Assembly: GCF_900099925.1 (NCBI RefSeq)
Contig: NZ_FNDE01000026.1
Coordinates: forward strand, 1-49,729
Length of the DNA: 49,729 bases
Source of the DNA: Aneurinibacillus thermoaerophilus
GTDB lineage: Bacteria > Bacillota > Bacilli > Aneurinibacillales > Aneurinibacillaceae
Direction of reading: 5' to 3'
Part shown: positions 27,427 through 36,399 of the stretch, piece after piece
How the letters are laid out: the number at the start of each line of letters is the position of its first letter
How positions within the stretch are numbered: position 1 is the first letter of the stretch
Position numbers and translations under genes: made by a program
Notes under the pieces: generated by a model
Database searches by the model: none
What the model was told of the DNA's origin: nothing
What the model saw: only the letters and a program-made list of their open reading frames with translations

Positions 27427-27459
27427 TTTTGTCACCCGTTTCTTTGCAGAATCTTTAGG

Positions 27460-27489
27460 TAGGTTGTGTAGAAACAGGGAAAATATACA
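27460..27489 (-). promoter_or_regulatory. Candidate SigG promoter of the ger operon
   Basis: Minus strand TGTATA (27484-27489) and CAACCTA (27460-27466) are 17 bases apart, against a SigG pattern of TGAATA and CATACTA. They lie 34 bases before the start of the A subunit. Ger operons are known forespore SigG targets, but two mismatches in the -10 leave this tentative. Confidence 0.35.
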
Positions 27490-27564
27490 GTCTGCATTTT
27501 TTTTCATATCACTTGACAATTGTGTAAAGGGTCTGCGATAATAAATTTCAAATCCAATGGTATA

Positions 27565-27819
27565 AAGATACGAACGTGTTGATGGGGATTAGTAGGGCAT
27601 ACGCCTGCGTTCAGAGAGCAAATCATACCGCTGCAAGATTTGCCGTACGGCCTGCCTGAACCCACCCCGGAGCGCCAGGGAATGAACCTGGCCAGGGTCC
27701 TCTCCCTGTTACCAAAGAGGTAAGCGGGCATGCGGCCAATGCCGCATCGCCAATAAAGGTGGTACCGCGGAAGCAATTTGCCTTTCGTCCTTTTGCAAAG
27801 GAACGAAAGGCATTTTTTT
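27565..27819 (+). ncRNA. Proline-specific T-box leader of proBAC
   Basis: The conserved T-box core AATAAAGGTGGTACCGCGG lies at 27752-27770. Upstream is a stem I with an AGTA bulge, the distal CAGAGAGC and GCTGCAAGA elements, and the specifier loop CTGAACCCACC. The specifier is CCC (27661-27663), a proline codon, which fits the proBAC genes that follow. Uncharged tRNA-Pro would pair with the specifier and the core and prevent formation of the terminator at 27780-27819, raising proline synthesis when proline is scarce. Confidence 0.92.
27780..27819 (+). terminator. T-box-controlled terminator
   Basis: GCCTTTCGTCC pairs with GGAACGAAAGGC (one bulged A), followed by ATTTTTTTG. It is the regulated terminator of the proline T-box, 75 bases before proB. 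Confidence 0.9.
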
Positions 27820-27893
27820 GTTAGATGGTCATGCAATGTCTGCGTGTTTTTCTTGTAATGAAGTATTTCTGAGAATAAAGGTGGAGTACAAGG

Positions 27894-29051
27894 ATGGATG
27901 CCAAAAGAAAACATCGTGTTGTTGTGAAAATCGGAAGCAGCTCACTGACAAACCCGACAGGCGGATTGTCCCGTCAAAAGCTGGAAGAGCATGTCTCCGC
28001 ACTAGCGGCGCTGCGCCGGGCGGGTCACGAGGTCATTCTCGTATCGTCCGGAGCTGTTGCGACCGGATTTACGCAGCTTGGGTATCCATCACGACCTGTT
28101 ACGCTGGAAGGCAAACAGGCGGCTGCAGCGGTCGGCCAGGGACTATTAATCCAGGCATATAATGATTCATTGCGGACATACGGGCTTTCAGGGGCGCAAA
28201 TTTTGCTTACGCGCGACGATTTTTCCAAACGTCATCGCTACCAAAACGCCCATAATGCATTGAACGAGTTACTGAAACGAGGGATTCTCCCGATTATTAA
28301 TGAAAATGACTGCGTAGCCGTCGATGAGCTTACATTCGGGGACAATGATATGCTTTCCGCGCTTGTGGCCGGCTTTTTGCGAGCGGATGATTTAATCATT
28401 TTGACTGATACGGACGGATTGTATGACGCTGACCCGCGCACAAATCCGCAGGCGAAAAAATTTACGCTCATTGAAGAGATTACTCCCGAGATTGAGGCCA
28501 TTGCCGGAGGAGCCGGCAGCCGCGTCGGCACCGGAGGCATGCGTTCGAAAATTAACGCTGCGAAATTTGCGCTTTCGCTAGGTATCCATGTTTTTATCGG
28601 TACAGGCAAAGGCGCAGGCAAACTGCTTGACATCTTGGCAGGAAAAGGGGAAGGCACATATTTTCGCAACGACATGAGAGCGCCTCTTAAAGCGCGTAAA
28701 CAATGGATCGCTTTTCACGCAGAAAGCGACGGACGCATCGTAATTGATAAGGGAGCAGCCCGGGCGTTGCTCTACGAAGGAAAAAGCCTGCTACCTTCCG
28801 GAATTGTTAGGGTATGCGGGGATTTTTCAGCCGGCCAAGTCGTGGAAGTAACCGATTTATCCGGCCGCTTGCTCGGGAAAGGGGAAGTCAACTACTCTGC
28901 GGCACAACTTGAACAGGTAAAAGGTGAATCCACTGCTGTTTGTCGCGAACAACTGGGCGTTCTCCGCGTAGAAGCAGTACACCGGGATAACTGGGTGACG
29001 TTATATATCAATGAGAATAAAGAGGAACATAAGGAGGAGATTATGCAATGA
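27894..29051 (+). CDS. proB: Glutamate 5-kinase
   Basis: Phosphorylates L-glutamate to glutamyl 5-phosphate, the first step of proline synthesis. The amino acid kinase domain carries [47 protein letters not shown] and [17 protein letters not shown]-terminal PUA domain starts near residue 280. At 385 residues it is the long, PUA-containing form. The ATG follows GGTGG and the T-box terminator. Its end overlaps the proA start (ATGA). Confidence 0.97.
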   Translation: MDAKRKHRVVVKIGSSSLTNPTGGLSRQKLEEHVSALAALRRAGHEVILVSSGAVATGFTQLGYPSRPVTLEGKQAAAAVGQGLLIQAYNDSLRTYGLSGAQILLTRDDFSKRHRYQNAHNALNELLKRGILPIINENDCVAVDELTFGDNDMLSALVAGFLRADDLIILTDTDGLYDADPRTNPQAKKFTLIEEITPEIEAIAGGAGSRVGTGGMRSKINAAKFALSLGIHVFIGTGKGAGKLLDILAGKGEGTYFRNDMRAPLKARKQWIAFHAESDGRIVIDKGAARALLYEGKSLLPSGIVRVCGDFSAGQVVEVTDLSGRLLGKGEVNYSAAQLEQVKGESTAVCREQLGVLRVEAVHRDNWVTLYINENKEEHKEEIMQ

Positions 29052-30295
29052 CACTGCTCGACAAGGCAAAACTGGCAAAACAGGCGGCAGCGCAAATGGT
29101 TACGCTGACCACCGAAGAAAAAAATCAGGCGTTGCTCGCAATGGCAGACGCGCTTGAAAACAACATGGCGCGCATTCTTGCAGCGAATGAAAAAGATATA
29201 GCGTCCGCCAAAGAAGCAGGCGTAACAGGCGCACTTATCGATCGCCTAATGTTGACGGAAATCCGCGTCCACGACATGGCAGAAGGACTGCGTCAAGTTG
29301 TCGAGTTGCCAGATCCTATCGGCGAAGTGATGGATTCGTGGGAAAGGCCGAATGGTTTGCGTATTACTAAAGTGCGCGTGCCGCTCGGTGTCATTGGCAT
29401 GATTTATGAAGCACGTCCGAATGTAACCGTGGACGCAACCGGACTTTGCCTGAAATCCGGCAATGCGGTCATTCTGCGGGGCAGTTCTTCCGCACTTCAT
29501 TCTAATCGGATACTCGTCACCATCCTGCGTGAAGCACTCCTGAGCACTCGCGTTCCGCAAGAGGCGGTACAATTGCTTGAAGAAGGCACACGCGAAGAAG
29601 TGAATCAGATGCTGAAAATGAACGATTATCTCGATGTTCTCATTCCGCGCGGTGGCGCGGGCCTTATCCGCTCGGTCGTAGAAAACGCCTCGGTTCCGGT
29701 GCTGGAAACAGGCGCAGGCAACTGTCATATATACGTTGACGAATCGGCAAAACCCGATATGACGCATGCCATCGTAATAAATGCAAAAACGCAGCGCCCG
29801 GCCGTATGCAACGCCGCCGAAACGCTGCTTGTTCACGAAGCTTGGGCCAAGAAACACCTCCCGGCTTTGTTGAGCGCACTAAAAGAGAAAAACGTCGAGC
29901 TCCGCGGCTGCGAACGCGTACGCGAATTGGCAAAGAATGTGGAGATCATTCCAGCAACGGAAGAAGATTGGCGCACGGAATATCTGGATTACACGATGGC
30001 AATCACCGTGGTTGAATCGGTCGACAGCGCCATTGAACATATTAACCGATACAGCACAAAGCACTCGGAAGCAATTATAACCGAATCGGAAGCAAGCGCG
30101 CGTAAGTTCCTCACTCGTGTGGATTCCGCCGCGGTTTACCATAATGCCTCCACCCGTTTTACAGATGGATTTGAGTTCGGCTTCGGGGCGGAAATCGGCA
30201 TCAGCACACAGAAACTGCATGCACGCGGACCAATGGGCCTGCCGGCTCTTACTTCTTCCAAGTATGTCATCTATGGCACGGGACAAATTCGATAA
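29048..30295 (+). CDS. proA: Glutamate-5-semialdehyde dehydrogenase (gamma-glutamyl phosphate reductase)
   Basis: Reduces glutamyl 5-phosphate with NADPH to the semialdehyde, in complex with ProB. It belongs to the aldehyde dehydrogenase superfamily: [46 protein letters not shown] and the catalytic Cys254 in [14 protein letters not shown]. The 415-residue length is usual. AAGGAGG lies inside the end of proB, and the start overlaps the proB stop, so the two are coupled. Confidence 0.97.
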   Translation: MTLLDKAKLAKQAAAQMVTLTTEEKNQALLAMADALENNMARILAANEKDIASAKEAGVTGALIDRLMLTEIRVHDMAEGLRQVVELPDPIGEVMDSWERPNGLRITKVRVPLGVIGMIYEARPNVTVDATGLCLKSGNAVILRGSSSALHSNRILVTILREALLSTRVPQEAVQLLEEGTREEVNQMLKMNDYLDVLIPRGGAGLIRSVVENASVPVLETGAGNCHIYVDESAKPDMTHAIVINAKTQRPAVCNAAETLLVHEAWAKKHLPALLSALKEKNVELRGCERVRELAKNVEIIPATEEDWRTEYLDYTMAITVVESVDSAIEHINRYSTKHSEAIITESEASARKFLTRVDSAAVYHNASTRFTDGFEFGFGAEIGISTQKLHARGPMGLPALTSSKYVIYGTGQIR

Positions 30296-30308
30296 AGGGG
30301 AGAATGCA

Positions 30309-31145
30309 ATGTCTAGCCTTAAGGATAAAACCATTTGCTTTCTCGGCGCTGGATCTATGGCGGAAGCAATGATTTCAGGATTGGTAAACAAAAATCTCCT
30401 TCCTTCCAAGCAGATCTGTGCACTAAACCGCAGCAATAGCACCCGCATCCGGGAATTAGCGACGCGCTATGGAATTTCTATATTAAGAAAAGAAGAAGCG
30501 ATTAGAACAGCGGATATTATCATCCTCGCTGTCAAACCGAAAGATATTGACGCAGCGATCGCAGAGATTCAATCATTCACCCGGCCGAAACAACTTTTTA
30601 TTTCTGTACTGGCCGGCATCTCCACGGATTATATTTCGCACCTGCTTGGCCACCAAGCCCCGGTTATCCGAACAATGCCAAATACTTCAGCGGCGGTCGG
30701 TTTGTCCGCTACAGCGATCGCTTCCGGCGCGTTCGCTACGGAAAAGGATATGGAACTTGCCATGCAAATTTTTCAAGCGATCGGTATTGTAGAAACAGTA
30801 AAAGAAAAAGACCTGCACGCCGTAACCGGTCTTTCCGGAAGCGGTCCAGCTTATGTATACTATTTGGTAGAAGCAATGGAAGCGGCCGGACGTGAAATCG
30901 GCCTTGCACCGGAAGTAGCCCGCCGCCTGATTCTGCAGACGATCATCGGCGCAGCGCATATGCTCCGCGACCGCCAAGAAGAACCGGCACTGTTACGCAA
31001 ACAAGTGACCAGTCCGAATGGTACGACCGCAGCAGGGATTGCCGTGCTCGAAGAACGCGGCTTCCAGGAAGCGATGCTTGCCTGCATCAAACGCGCGGCC
31101 GAACGATCAGCTGAAATGGGAAAACAATCAGTGTCTGCCTCCTAA
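30309..31145 (+). CDS. proC: Pyrroline-5-carboxylate reductase
   Basis: Last step of proline synthesis, reducing pyrroline-5-carboxylate with NAD(P)H. The Rossmann motif is FLGAGSMAEAMISGL, followed by VKPKDIDA, IRTMPNTSAAVG and the signature GLSGSGPAYVYYLVEAME...VTSPNGTTAAGI. 278 residues from MSSLKDKTI, with GGGGAG before the ATG. It follows proA by 13 bases, completing a proBAC operon under the T-box. An upstream in-frame ATG inside proA is rejected. Confidence 0.97.
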   Translation: MSSLKDKTICFLGAGSMAEAMISGLVNKNLLPSKQICALNRSNSTRIRELATRYGISILRKEEAIRTADIIILAVKPKDIDAAIAEIQSFTRPKQLFISVLAGISTDYISHLLGHQAPVIRTMPNTSAAVGLSATAIASGAFATEKDMELAMQIFQAIGIVETVKEKDLHAVTGLSGSGPAYVYYLVEAMEAAGREIGLAPEVARRLILQTIIGAAHMLRDRQEEPALLRKQVTSPNGTTAAGIAVLEERGFQEAMLACIKRAAERSAEMGKQSVSAS

Positions 31146-31180
31146 CAGTTGCTTCGAATTCGGCAAAGGAGACACGTAGT

Positions 31181-31993
31181 ATGGATGTTTACGCATTGTA
31201 CGGCCCAAGCGGAACAGGAAAAAGCTCAAGCGCCCTCGAGCTGGCGCATAAACATAAAATCAGTGCCATTATTGATGATGGCCTGCTTATTTATAAAGGG
31301 CGCAAAGTTGCAGGCACATCTGCCAAATACGAGCGCACAACGGTGCAGGCCGTCAAACGAGCGATTTTTTTCTATAAAGACCACGCGCAGGAAGTGCGAA
31401 AAGCGATCCATGAATACGAAATCGAGCGGATTCTCTTGCTCGGCACCTCACGCAAAATGGTAAACCGAATCGCGGACGCGCTTGAACTAGGGCCAATTTC
31501 CAAATATATCGCCATTGAAGATATCCGCTCTTCCAGCGAAATTAAGGCAGCGCTTTATACCCGGCGCACCGCCGGCAAACACGTCATCCCAATTCCTTAC
31601 ATTCAGGTGGAACAAGATTTCTTCCGCCGCCTGATCGCGCGCGGTAAAAAATTTTTTTCCGCCAAAAAAGAAGTAATAGGAGAAACGACAATCGTACAGC
31701 CGGATTTCGGTGGTGGACGCGTCCATGTCACGGAACATGTTTTGCGTAAGCTGATCACATTAAGTTGCCGCGATATGCAGGAAGTAACAAACATGACCAA
31801 AATTCATGTCATGCTAAACGATCTGCCTTTCGTCTCACTGGAAGTTCACCTAAACGTGCCGCGCGGAACTCCCTTAAGACAGGTGGCGCAGGAAATACAC
31901 CACCGCATCTATGATGCTTACGTCCGGCATCTGAACCTCGAACTTGACACCATCAATATCACGATTGGCAAACTTACAATGCCCGACGCGTGA
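31181..31993 (+). CDS. P-loop protein with an Asp23/Gls24-like C-terminal domain
   Basis: A 270-residue protein with two parts. Residues 1-175 form a P-loop domain with Walker A GPSGTGKSS (9-17) and later IERILLLGTSRKMVNRIADAL. From about residue 180 the sequence (VHVTEHVLRKLITLSCRD, then KIHVMLNDLPFVSLEVHLNV and YDAYVRHLNLELDTINITIG) resembles the Asp23/Gls24 envelope-stress fold. The combination suggests an ATP-dependent switch, but the function is unknown. AAAGGAGA precedes the ATG. It follows proC by 35 bases in the same direction. The stop codon lies in the terminator. Confidence 0.8.
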   Translation: MDVYALYGPSGTGKSSSALELAHKHKISAIIDDGLLIYKGRKVAGTSAKYERTTVQAVKRAIFFYKDHAQEVRKAIHEYEIERILLLGTSRKMVNRIADALELGPISKYIAIEDIRSSSEIKAALYTRRTAGKHVIPIPYIQVEQDFFRRLIARGKKFFSAKKEVIGETTIVQPDFGGGRVHVTEHVLRKLITLSCRDMQEVTNMTKIHVMLNDLPFVSLEVHLNVPRGTPLRQVAQEIHHRIYDAYVRHLNLELDTINITIGKLTMPDA

Positions 31994-32010
31994 ATGCGTC
32001 GGTTTTTTTT
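31983..32010 (+). terminator. Terminator of the pro operon
   Basis: CCGACGC and GCGTCGG pair around a 6-base loop, followed by eight T. The stop codon of the P-loop gene is inside the structure. Confidence 0.88.
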
Positions 32011-32058
32011 GTGCAAAATATGCATGTATAAATCCATATAATGAAAGGAGTTTATTCC

Positions 32059-32352
32059 GTGCAACAACAGCAACAAACACCCGGACAAATGCAGCAGGCA
32101 ATAATGATGACACCGCCAGCAGTCATGACGACAAAAGACGTACTCTATGTCAAAGATCAAATGAGCTGGCTGCTTGTCGCTATGAAAAAGTGTAGTCACT
32201 ATGCGCAAGAATGTGCCGATCCACAAATCAAGCAAATCATTGACCGCGCAGGCCAAATGCATCAACGCCATTACAATACGCTGCTTCAGCACTGCCAGAA
32301 CAACAATAATAGCGCTATGGGCAATATACCGACCAATATGTCTGCACAATGA
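32059..32352 (+). CDS. Small spore coat-type protein, Gln-rich (CotF-related)
   Basis: A 97-residue product from the GTG at 32059, which is 8 bases after AAAGGAG. The ATG at 32041 lies upstream of that site and is rejected. The N-terminus is Gln-rich (QQQQQTPGQMQQ) and the helical middle (DQMSWLLVAMKKCSHYAQEC, then QIIDRAGQMHQRHYNTLLQHC) has the ferritin-like helix pattern of CotF/YhcQ-type coat proteins. CATATAAT at 32035-32042 could be a mother-cell SigE/SigK -10 box. It pairs with the next gene, 15 bases downstream. Confidence 0.75.
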   Translation: MQQQQQTPGQMQQAIMMTPPAVMTTKDVLYVKDQMSWLLVAMKKCSHYAQECADPQIKQIIDRAGQMHQRHYNTLLQHCQNNNNSAMGNIPTNMSAQ

Positions 32353-32367
32353 TTAAGGAGGGATATT

Positions 32368-32715
32368 ATGCAAAATAACCAAATCGCAAATCCGACCGCA
32401 CCATTGCAAGGCGGCCAAATACAGCAAAGCCCGCAAATGACTGACCGCGACCGTCTAAACGATATCCTTGCAACTCAAAAATATCTGACCGACAATTTTA
32501 ACATTGCGGTGCGCGAAGCAAGCCATGATGCACTGCACCGCGATATACTGACTTGCCTGACTGAAACGCACCAGTGCGCGCGTGATATTTTCAACCTGAT
32601 GTTCCAGCAAGGTTGGTATAAGCTTGAAGCGGAAGAGCAACAGAAACTGGATCAGACATACCAACAGTTTAACGGTTATACCTCCCAATTCCCGTACACA
32701 GGACAAACTCAATGA
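32368..32715 (+). CDS. CotF-family spore coat protein
   Basis: A 115-residue protein with the CotF coat domain: MTDRDRLNDILATQKYLTDNFNIAVREASHDALHRDILTCL in spirit, ending HQCARDIFNLMFQQGWYKLEAEEQQKLDQ. The N-terminus is Gln/Asn-rich (NNQIANPTAPLQGGQIQQ). AGGAGG precedes the ATG. Cotranscribed with the similar gene upstream and closed by a strong terminator. Probably made in the mother cell late in sporulation. Confidence 0.85.
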   Translation: MQNNQIANPTAPLQGGQIQQSPQMTDRDRLNDILATQKYLTDNFNIAVREASHDALHRDILTCLTETHQCARDIFNLMFQQGWYKLEAEEQQKLDQTYQQFNGYTSQFPYTGQTQ

Positions 32716-32716
32716 G

Positions 32717-32754
32717 AAAAAGCTCGCGGGCTTATCCCCGCGAGCTTTTCTTTT
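32717..32754 (+). terminator. Terminator of the coat protein pair
   Basis: GCTCGCGGG and CCCGCGAGC form a 9-base GC-rich stem flanked by AAAAA and TTTTCTTTT. Confidence 0.9.
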
Positions 32755-32824
32755 CCAGATAAGCGGTTAACGATCCGAGTCTTACCTGCCAATACAGGTT
32801 TCAAACTTTTTATTAAGGGACTTG

Positions 32825-32833
32825 TGATATACT
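32825..32833 (+). promoter_or_regulatory. Extended -10 promoter before yfhH
   Basis: TGATATACT matches an extended -10 (TGnTATAAT type) about 55 bases before the yfhH-like gene. No good -35 is present at the expected place. Confidence 0.45.
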
Positions 32834-32887
32834 ACTAATCAAGTATAAAAAACAGGTGAACCATAGGTAGAAAGAGGTTATAAACGC

Positions 32888-33226
32888 ATGAAACGTTACA
32901 GCGAAATGACAAGAGAGGAATTGCAGGCGGAAATGCAGCGCCTGCGCGCGGAAAGTATGCGAAAATACCAGGCCGGATACATTTCTGAAGCATCGGTGCT
33001 CGAATCTAAATTTTTCATGGCCCGCTCTTATCTGCTTAACCCGGATCATTTTATGAGCGGACAGGAGTATGGGGTTATCGGATACGATGAACCGTTTTTT
33101 GTACGCTACTTAAACGGTGTAATGGCATGGGGGCATTTCCGCTCATCCACCGAAGAGCGTGCGTTCCCAATCGGCCGTCTCGAAGAATTAACACCGTTCT
33201 GCGGAAGCGGAAGCTGCGGTTGTTAA
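32888..33226 (+). CDS. YfhH-like DUF1811 protein
   Basis: A 112-residue protein of the YfhH/DUF1811 family. It opens RYSEMTREELQAEMQRLR, followed by VLESKFFMARSYLLNPDHF and the SH3-like FFVRYLNGVMAWGHFRSS. The C-terminus carries an extra Cys-rich CGSGSCGC not needed for the family fold. The function is not established. The stop codon shares the bases TTAA with the stop of the convergent acetyltransferase gene, so no terminator fits between them. Confidence 0.9.
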   Translation: MKRYSEMTREELQAEMQRLRAESMRKYQAGYISEASVLESKFFMARSYLLNPDHFMSGQEYGVIGYDEPFFVRYLNGVMAWGHFRSSTEERAFPIGRLEELTPFCGSGSCGC

Positions 33227-33768
33227 TCCCGTCGCCATTCGTTTTTTAACAGGCTATAAATATAGTGATCAACATAACGGTTATACAGCCACTCTCCCTG
33301 GCGGATTCTGCCTTCTCTTATAAAGCCGAGCCGCTCCGGTATGGCGCGGCTCTTCCGATTTTCCACCGCACAACGAATTTCCACCCGATTTAATCCCAAT
33401 TCGTCAAATGCGTATGTAATTAATCTTTTCACAGCAGCGGTCATAATGCCCTGACCTTCCATCCCTTCCGCAAGCCAGTACCCGATGCTTGTATGATGAT
33501 TCATCCAATCAATGTGGTGCAGATTGATGACACCGATAATTCTGCCCTCGTATCGAATCATATAAGTCACACCATTTTTCATTTGCTGGAGTTGCCTGCT
33601 TGCCGCAATAAAAGCCTCTGTGTCAGACACGCTTTGATTTGCGTCTACCCAGCCGAGAAACCTTCGCAAATGTTCCCGATTGGCATCTACCAGCGCGTAT
33701 AATTCGGCCGCGTCCTTATGTTCAATTTCCCTCAGTGTAATACGCTCATTCACCTTTAGTTCCATCAT
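33223..33768 (-). CDS. GNAT acetyltransferase, RimJ/RimL type
   Basis: A 181-residue N-acetyltransferase. Residues 10-80 carry RITLREIEHKDAAELYALVDANREHLRRFLGWVD, the usual opening of RimL/YdaF proteins. The acetyl-CoA loop is seen in GYWLAEGMEGQGIMTAAVKRLITYAFDELGLNRVEIRCAVEN. The family modifies ribosomal protein termini or small amines; the substrate is unknown here. GGGAGG precedes two adjacent ATG codons. Confidence 0.92.
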   Translation of the reverse strand: MMELKVNERITLREIEHKDAAELYALVDANREHLRRFLGWVDANQSVSDTEAFIAASRQLQQMKNGVTYMIRYEGRIIGVINLHHIDWMNHHTSIGYWLAEGMEGQGIMTAAVKRLITYAFDELGLNRVEIRCAVENRKSRAIPERLGFIREGRIRQGEWLYNRYVDHYIYSLLKNEWRRD

Positions 33769-33894
33769 CCATCTACCTCCCCTTTATTTTAAAGCAAGTA
33801 TATCCTATTTTTCCAATGGTTTCATGAAGGAAATGTTACCATTCTCCCCATACTATTGTTAGCTGTCCATCTTCCTTTATAAGGAGAAAATATT

Positions 33895-34353
33895 ATGCAT
33901 CGATATATGTTTCATATGATTTGCACACTTCTAACGCTGACGTTCATCATTCATGCATTTCTTTCCATCCCGAACGTAAAAACACAAAGCCGATCAATAA
34001 TCGAACAAATGCTGACACCTGCCAATCTTCCCGCAACAACCGGTCATAAAAAGCATCCAGACGGTAAGATAAATCCGCGTGGGACGCAAACGATCATTAT
34101 TAGTAAAAATGGCTTTGTACCTAACCGGATTGTATGTAAGCAAGGCGATACTGTTTCTTTTATCATCTATAACCTAGATGATAAAACGCATAATATTGTG
34201 TTGGCAAATTATCATATCTTCTCTCCTGATTTACGCAAAGGGGAGACAGCCAAAATCGAGTTTACTGCCGTCAAAAAAGGCACGTTTGCTTTCATCTCAA
34301 ACGTGCCCGGTTATCCGGAAATAGGATATAGAGGCATACTGGAAGTCAAATGA
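33895..34353 (+). CDS. Exported cupredoxin-fold protein without copper ligands
   Basis: A 152-residue protein with an N-terminal signal or anchor helix (MICTLLTLTFIIHAFLS) and a cupredoxin domain from about residue 65: TIIISKNGFVPNRIVCKQGDTVSFIIYN, DKTHNIVLANY, GTFAFISNVPGYPEIGYRGILEV. In related cupredoxins the last segment reads like FxCxxPGHxxxGMxG. Here the Cys, His and Met copper ligands are replaced by Ser, Tyr and Tyr, and only the first His (THNI) remains. It probably cannot hold a type 1 copper and may be structural. AAGGAGA precedes the ATG. Confidence 0.8.
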   Translation: MHRYMFHMICTLLTLTFIIHAFLSIPNVKTQSRSIIEQMLTPANLPATTGHKKHPDGKINPRGTQTIIISKNGFVPNRIVCKQGDTVSFIIYNLDDKTHNIVLANYHIFSPDLRKGETAKIEFTAVKKGTFAFISNVPGYPEIGYRGILEVK

Positions 34354-34433
34354 AGAAACCTCGCAGAGCTGTTGATGAACGAAAATTTAGGATGGTTCAC
34401 TTCAATAATAAAGTGAAAAGCGATATCTTCTCC

Positions 34434-34802
34434 TCAATCATTTACTATTGCAACTCTTTCCACAGCCCAGATACCGGTCGATCCCTGGCGCACAGGCTGG
34501 TACAATTCAATCAGAAACAGACAAGGCCCGTGCTGTGCCTGTACAAGTGCATAATTCAATCCTAAACTGTAATCCATATAATATCTCTGGAAACGAAAAA
34601 CATCTGTGGGAGCAAACCCTAGCTTCTCAATTCCTATCTGGCGCGCCGTTTGTACCGGGTTCAAGCGCCAAGGGTTCTCTCCGTTATCGGCTAACTGTTG
34701 AATCATAAGAAGGTCTTCTGAAATTGATACCTGCCCTTGCTTCACTCCCATACACGGATCCTGCTGCTGTTGCCGCCTTCCAAACAAACGTATCTTTCTC
34801 AT
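34434..34802 (-). CDS. Unknown 122-residue protein
   Basis: The start MRKIRLFGRRQQQQD (34802) is chosen because AAAGGTGATGTAGGA lies just upstream; a longer form to 34859 lacks a site. The protein has a basic, Gln-rich N-terminus and a domain with NPWRLNPVQTARQIGIEKLGF and ALVQAQHGPCLFLIELYQPVRQ. It resembles small DUF-type proteins seen in Bacillales (sporulation-related in some), but I cannot assign a family. It is convergent with the cupredoxin-like gene, with only 80 bases between. Confidence 0.7.
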   Translation of the reverse strand: MRKIRLFGRRQQQQDPCMGVKQGQVSISEDLLMIQQLADNGENPWRLNPVQTARQIGIEKLGFAPTDVFRFQRYYMDYSLGLNYALVQAQHGPCLFLIELYQPVRQGSTGIWAVERVAIVND

Positions 34803-34984
34803 TCCTACATCACCTTTTTTGACCAGTGTATGCGGAAAAAGCGGCAGAGTGTGTATCACGCTCCATTTCCAAACCGGGTCCGGATTTTCACTTTACAACT
34901 AAAACAAGCCGCTGATGCACATCGGTTCCCGCTTCAATAAAGCTCTCTTCATCCGTTCCAATTCCTTTCCGCGAATTTCATAAA

Positions 34985-35018
34985 AAATAGAGAAGGCAAA
35001 CCTACACAGGTTTGCCTC
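34985..35018 (-). terminator. Terminator after ispH
   Basis: AGGCAAACC and GGTTTGCCT pair around a short loop, followed on the minus strand by TCTCTATTTTTTA. It follows the ispH stop at 35036. Confidence 0.75.
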
Positions 35019-35035
35019 ACAGATTTGCCTCTTCA

Positions 35036-35974
35036 TTATCGTTTGTACGCCGGCAGGATTTTCTTCATATTAACCGTCCGCTTTTTCTCCCATGTTTCCG
35101 GCTTTGTTTCATCATACTGCTCCAAAAACGCGATGACTTCCTTGGTTAGCGGCGTCGGTGTAGAAGCACCTGACGTCACTGCTACCTTCTTCTTGCCTTT
35201 GAGCCATTCAAGGTTAAGTTCGCCCAAATCAGCGATACGGTATGCGGGCACACCCGCAATCTCTTCTGCTACCTGCGCCAGCCGATTCGAATTATTGCTG
35301 CGCGGATCACCAACAACAATAAGCAAATCAGCTTCACCCGCCTGTTCAGCTACCGCTTCCTGACGTACCTGTGTCGCCAAGCAAATCTCGTTATGAACTT
35401 CACAGTGCGGATACTTTTGAATGACTTTGTTCATGATATGCTTAATATCCCACTGACTCATCGTCGTCTGATTGGTAACAATTAACTTCTCAGACGGCAC
35501 GTCAAGCTTGTCGATATCTTCTTCTCTCTCGATTAGATGAACACGGCCAGGCGCAACACCCAATGCTCCTTCCGGCTCTGGGTGTCCTTTCTTACCGATA
35601 TAAATAACATGGTAACCTTGTGCGACTTTTTCCCGGATTAAATCGTGCGTCTTCGTCACATCCGGGCAGGTCGCGTCCACCACGGTTAACCCTTTTTCTC
35701 GGGCGCGCTCCTTCACTTGAGGCGATACACCGTGTGCGGTGAAAATTACCGTACCTTTATCTATTCTCTCAAGCATCTCCATCCGGTTTGGACCGTCCAA
35801 AGTGATGATGCCTTGCTCTTCAAACGCCTTCACCACATGGCTGTTATGCACGATCATGCCAAGAATATAAATCGGTCTTGGAAAATCAAAGTTTTGCGCC
35901 GTTTTCTGCGCCAGTACCATGGCATCCACGACGCCGTAGCAATAGCCGCGGGGCGAGATTTTGATAACTTCCAT
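35036..35974 (-). CDS. ispH: 4-hydroxy-3-methylbut-2-enyl diphosphate reductase
   Basis: Last step of the methylerythritol phosphate pathway, making IPP and DMAPP with a [4Fe-4S] cluster. The ligands are Cys12 ([10 protein letters not shown]), the cysteine in VVDATCPDV and the one in NEICLAT. HNSHVV, the AHG loop (TAHGVSPQV) and the PRSNNSNRL substrate motif are present. It starts at [10 protein letters not shown] (35974), about 9 bases after GGGGAGG. The reading to 35992 adds six residues without support. 312 residues, of normal length. Confidence 0.97.
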   Translation of the reverse strand: MEVIKISPRGYCYGVVDAMVLAQKTAQNFDFPRPIYILGMIVHNSHVVKAFEEQGIITLDGPNRMEMLERIDKGTVIFTAHGVSPQVKERAREKGLTVVDATCPDVTKTHDLIREKVAQGYHVIYIGKKGHPEPEGALGVAPGRVHLIEREEDIDKLDVPSEKLIVTNQTTMSQWDIKHIMNKVIQKYPHCEVHNEICLATQVRQEAVAEQAGEADLLIVVGDPRSNNSNRLAQVAEEIAGVPAYRIADLGELNLEWLKGKKKVAVTSGASTPTPLTKEVIAFLEQYDETKPETWEKKRTVNMKKILPAYKR

Positions 35975-36033
35975 GTTGTGTTGCCTCCCCACTCTCGATT
36001 CAGGTAGCTTCCTATAATAGCTGCCGTCTTTTA

Positions 36034-36306
36034 TTATAACTCAAGCGGCAGCGCCAGCGCACCCCATTCCCGCAATTCCAGCGAGCGAGCACCTTCGACG
36101 ACAACCGGATCATTCTTCGCAAGTTCCATCGCTTCTTCGTATGTATCCGCAATATAAATCACCATGCCGCCCTTCCCATCAGTAAACGGGCCTGCGGCCA
36201 TTATTTTCCCTTCATGGTACAATTTATTGATATACGCGAGGTGGGCCGGACGGTATTGAGCATTCTTTTCCTGATCGATAATGGGCAAAAATGCGACATA
36301 TTTCAT
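36034..36306 (-). CDS. YciI-family protein
   Basis: A 90-residue YciI-like dimeric alpha/beta-barrel protein: [42 protein letters not shown] (36181-36303), then [23 protein letters not shown]. The conserved His-Asp-type pair of the family appears as RPAH...GPFTDG. Their reactions are unknown in most cases. The start MKYVAFLP (36306) follows GGGGAT. The gene sits between ispH and a small membrane protein gene, all on the minus strand. Confidence 0.88.
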   Translation of the reverse strand: MKYVAFLPIIDQEKNAQYRPAHLAYINKLYHEGKIMAAGPFTDGKGGMVIYIADTYEEAMELAKNDPVVVEGARSLELREWGALALPLEL

Positions 36307-36341
36307 TTTGATTATCCCCTTTTCCTCATAAAATTCCATGC

Positions 36342-36375
36342 AAAAAAGGGGCGTCCGCTCGTCCAACCCCTTTTT
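36342..36375 (-). terminator. Terminator after the small membrane protein gene
   Basis: AAAAAGGGG pairs with CCCCTTTTTT, with a 15-base loop between them. On the minus strand a T-run closes it. It lies between the stop at 36400 and the YciI gene. Confidence 0.7.
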
Positions 36376-36399
36376 CAAGCTTGTCTTTAAGCTTACATC

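Noticed and set aside
27504-27914. 136-codon open frame on the minus strand
   Set aside because: It lies wholly antisense to the proline T-box leader and has no ribosome-binding site or protein-like features.
29246-29857. 203-codon minus-strand frame opposite proA
   Set aside because: Antisense shadow of a highly conserved gene; no start signals.
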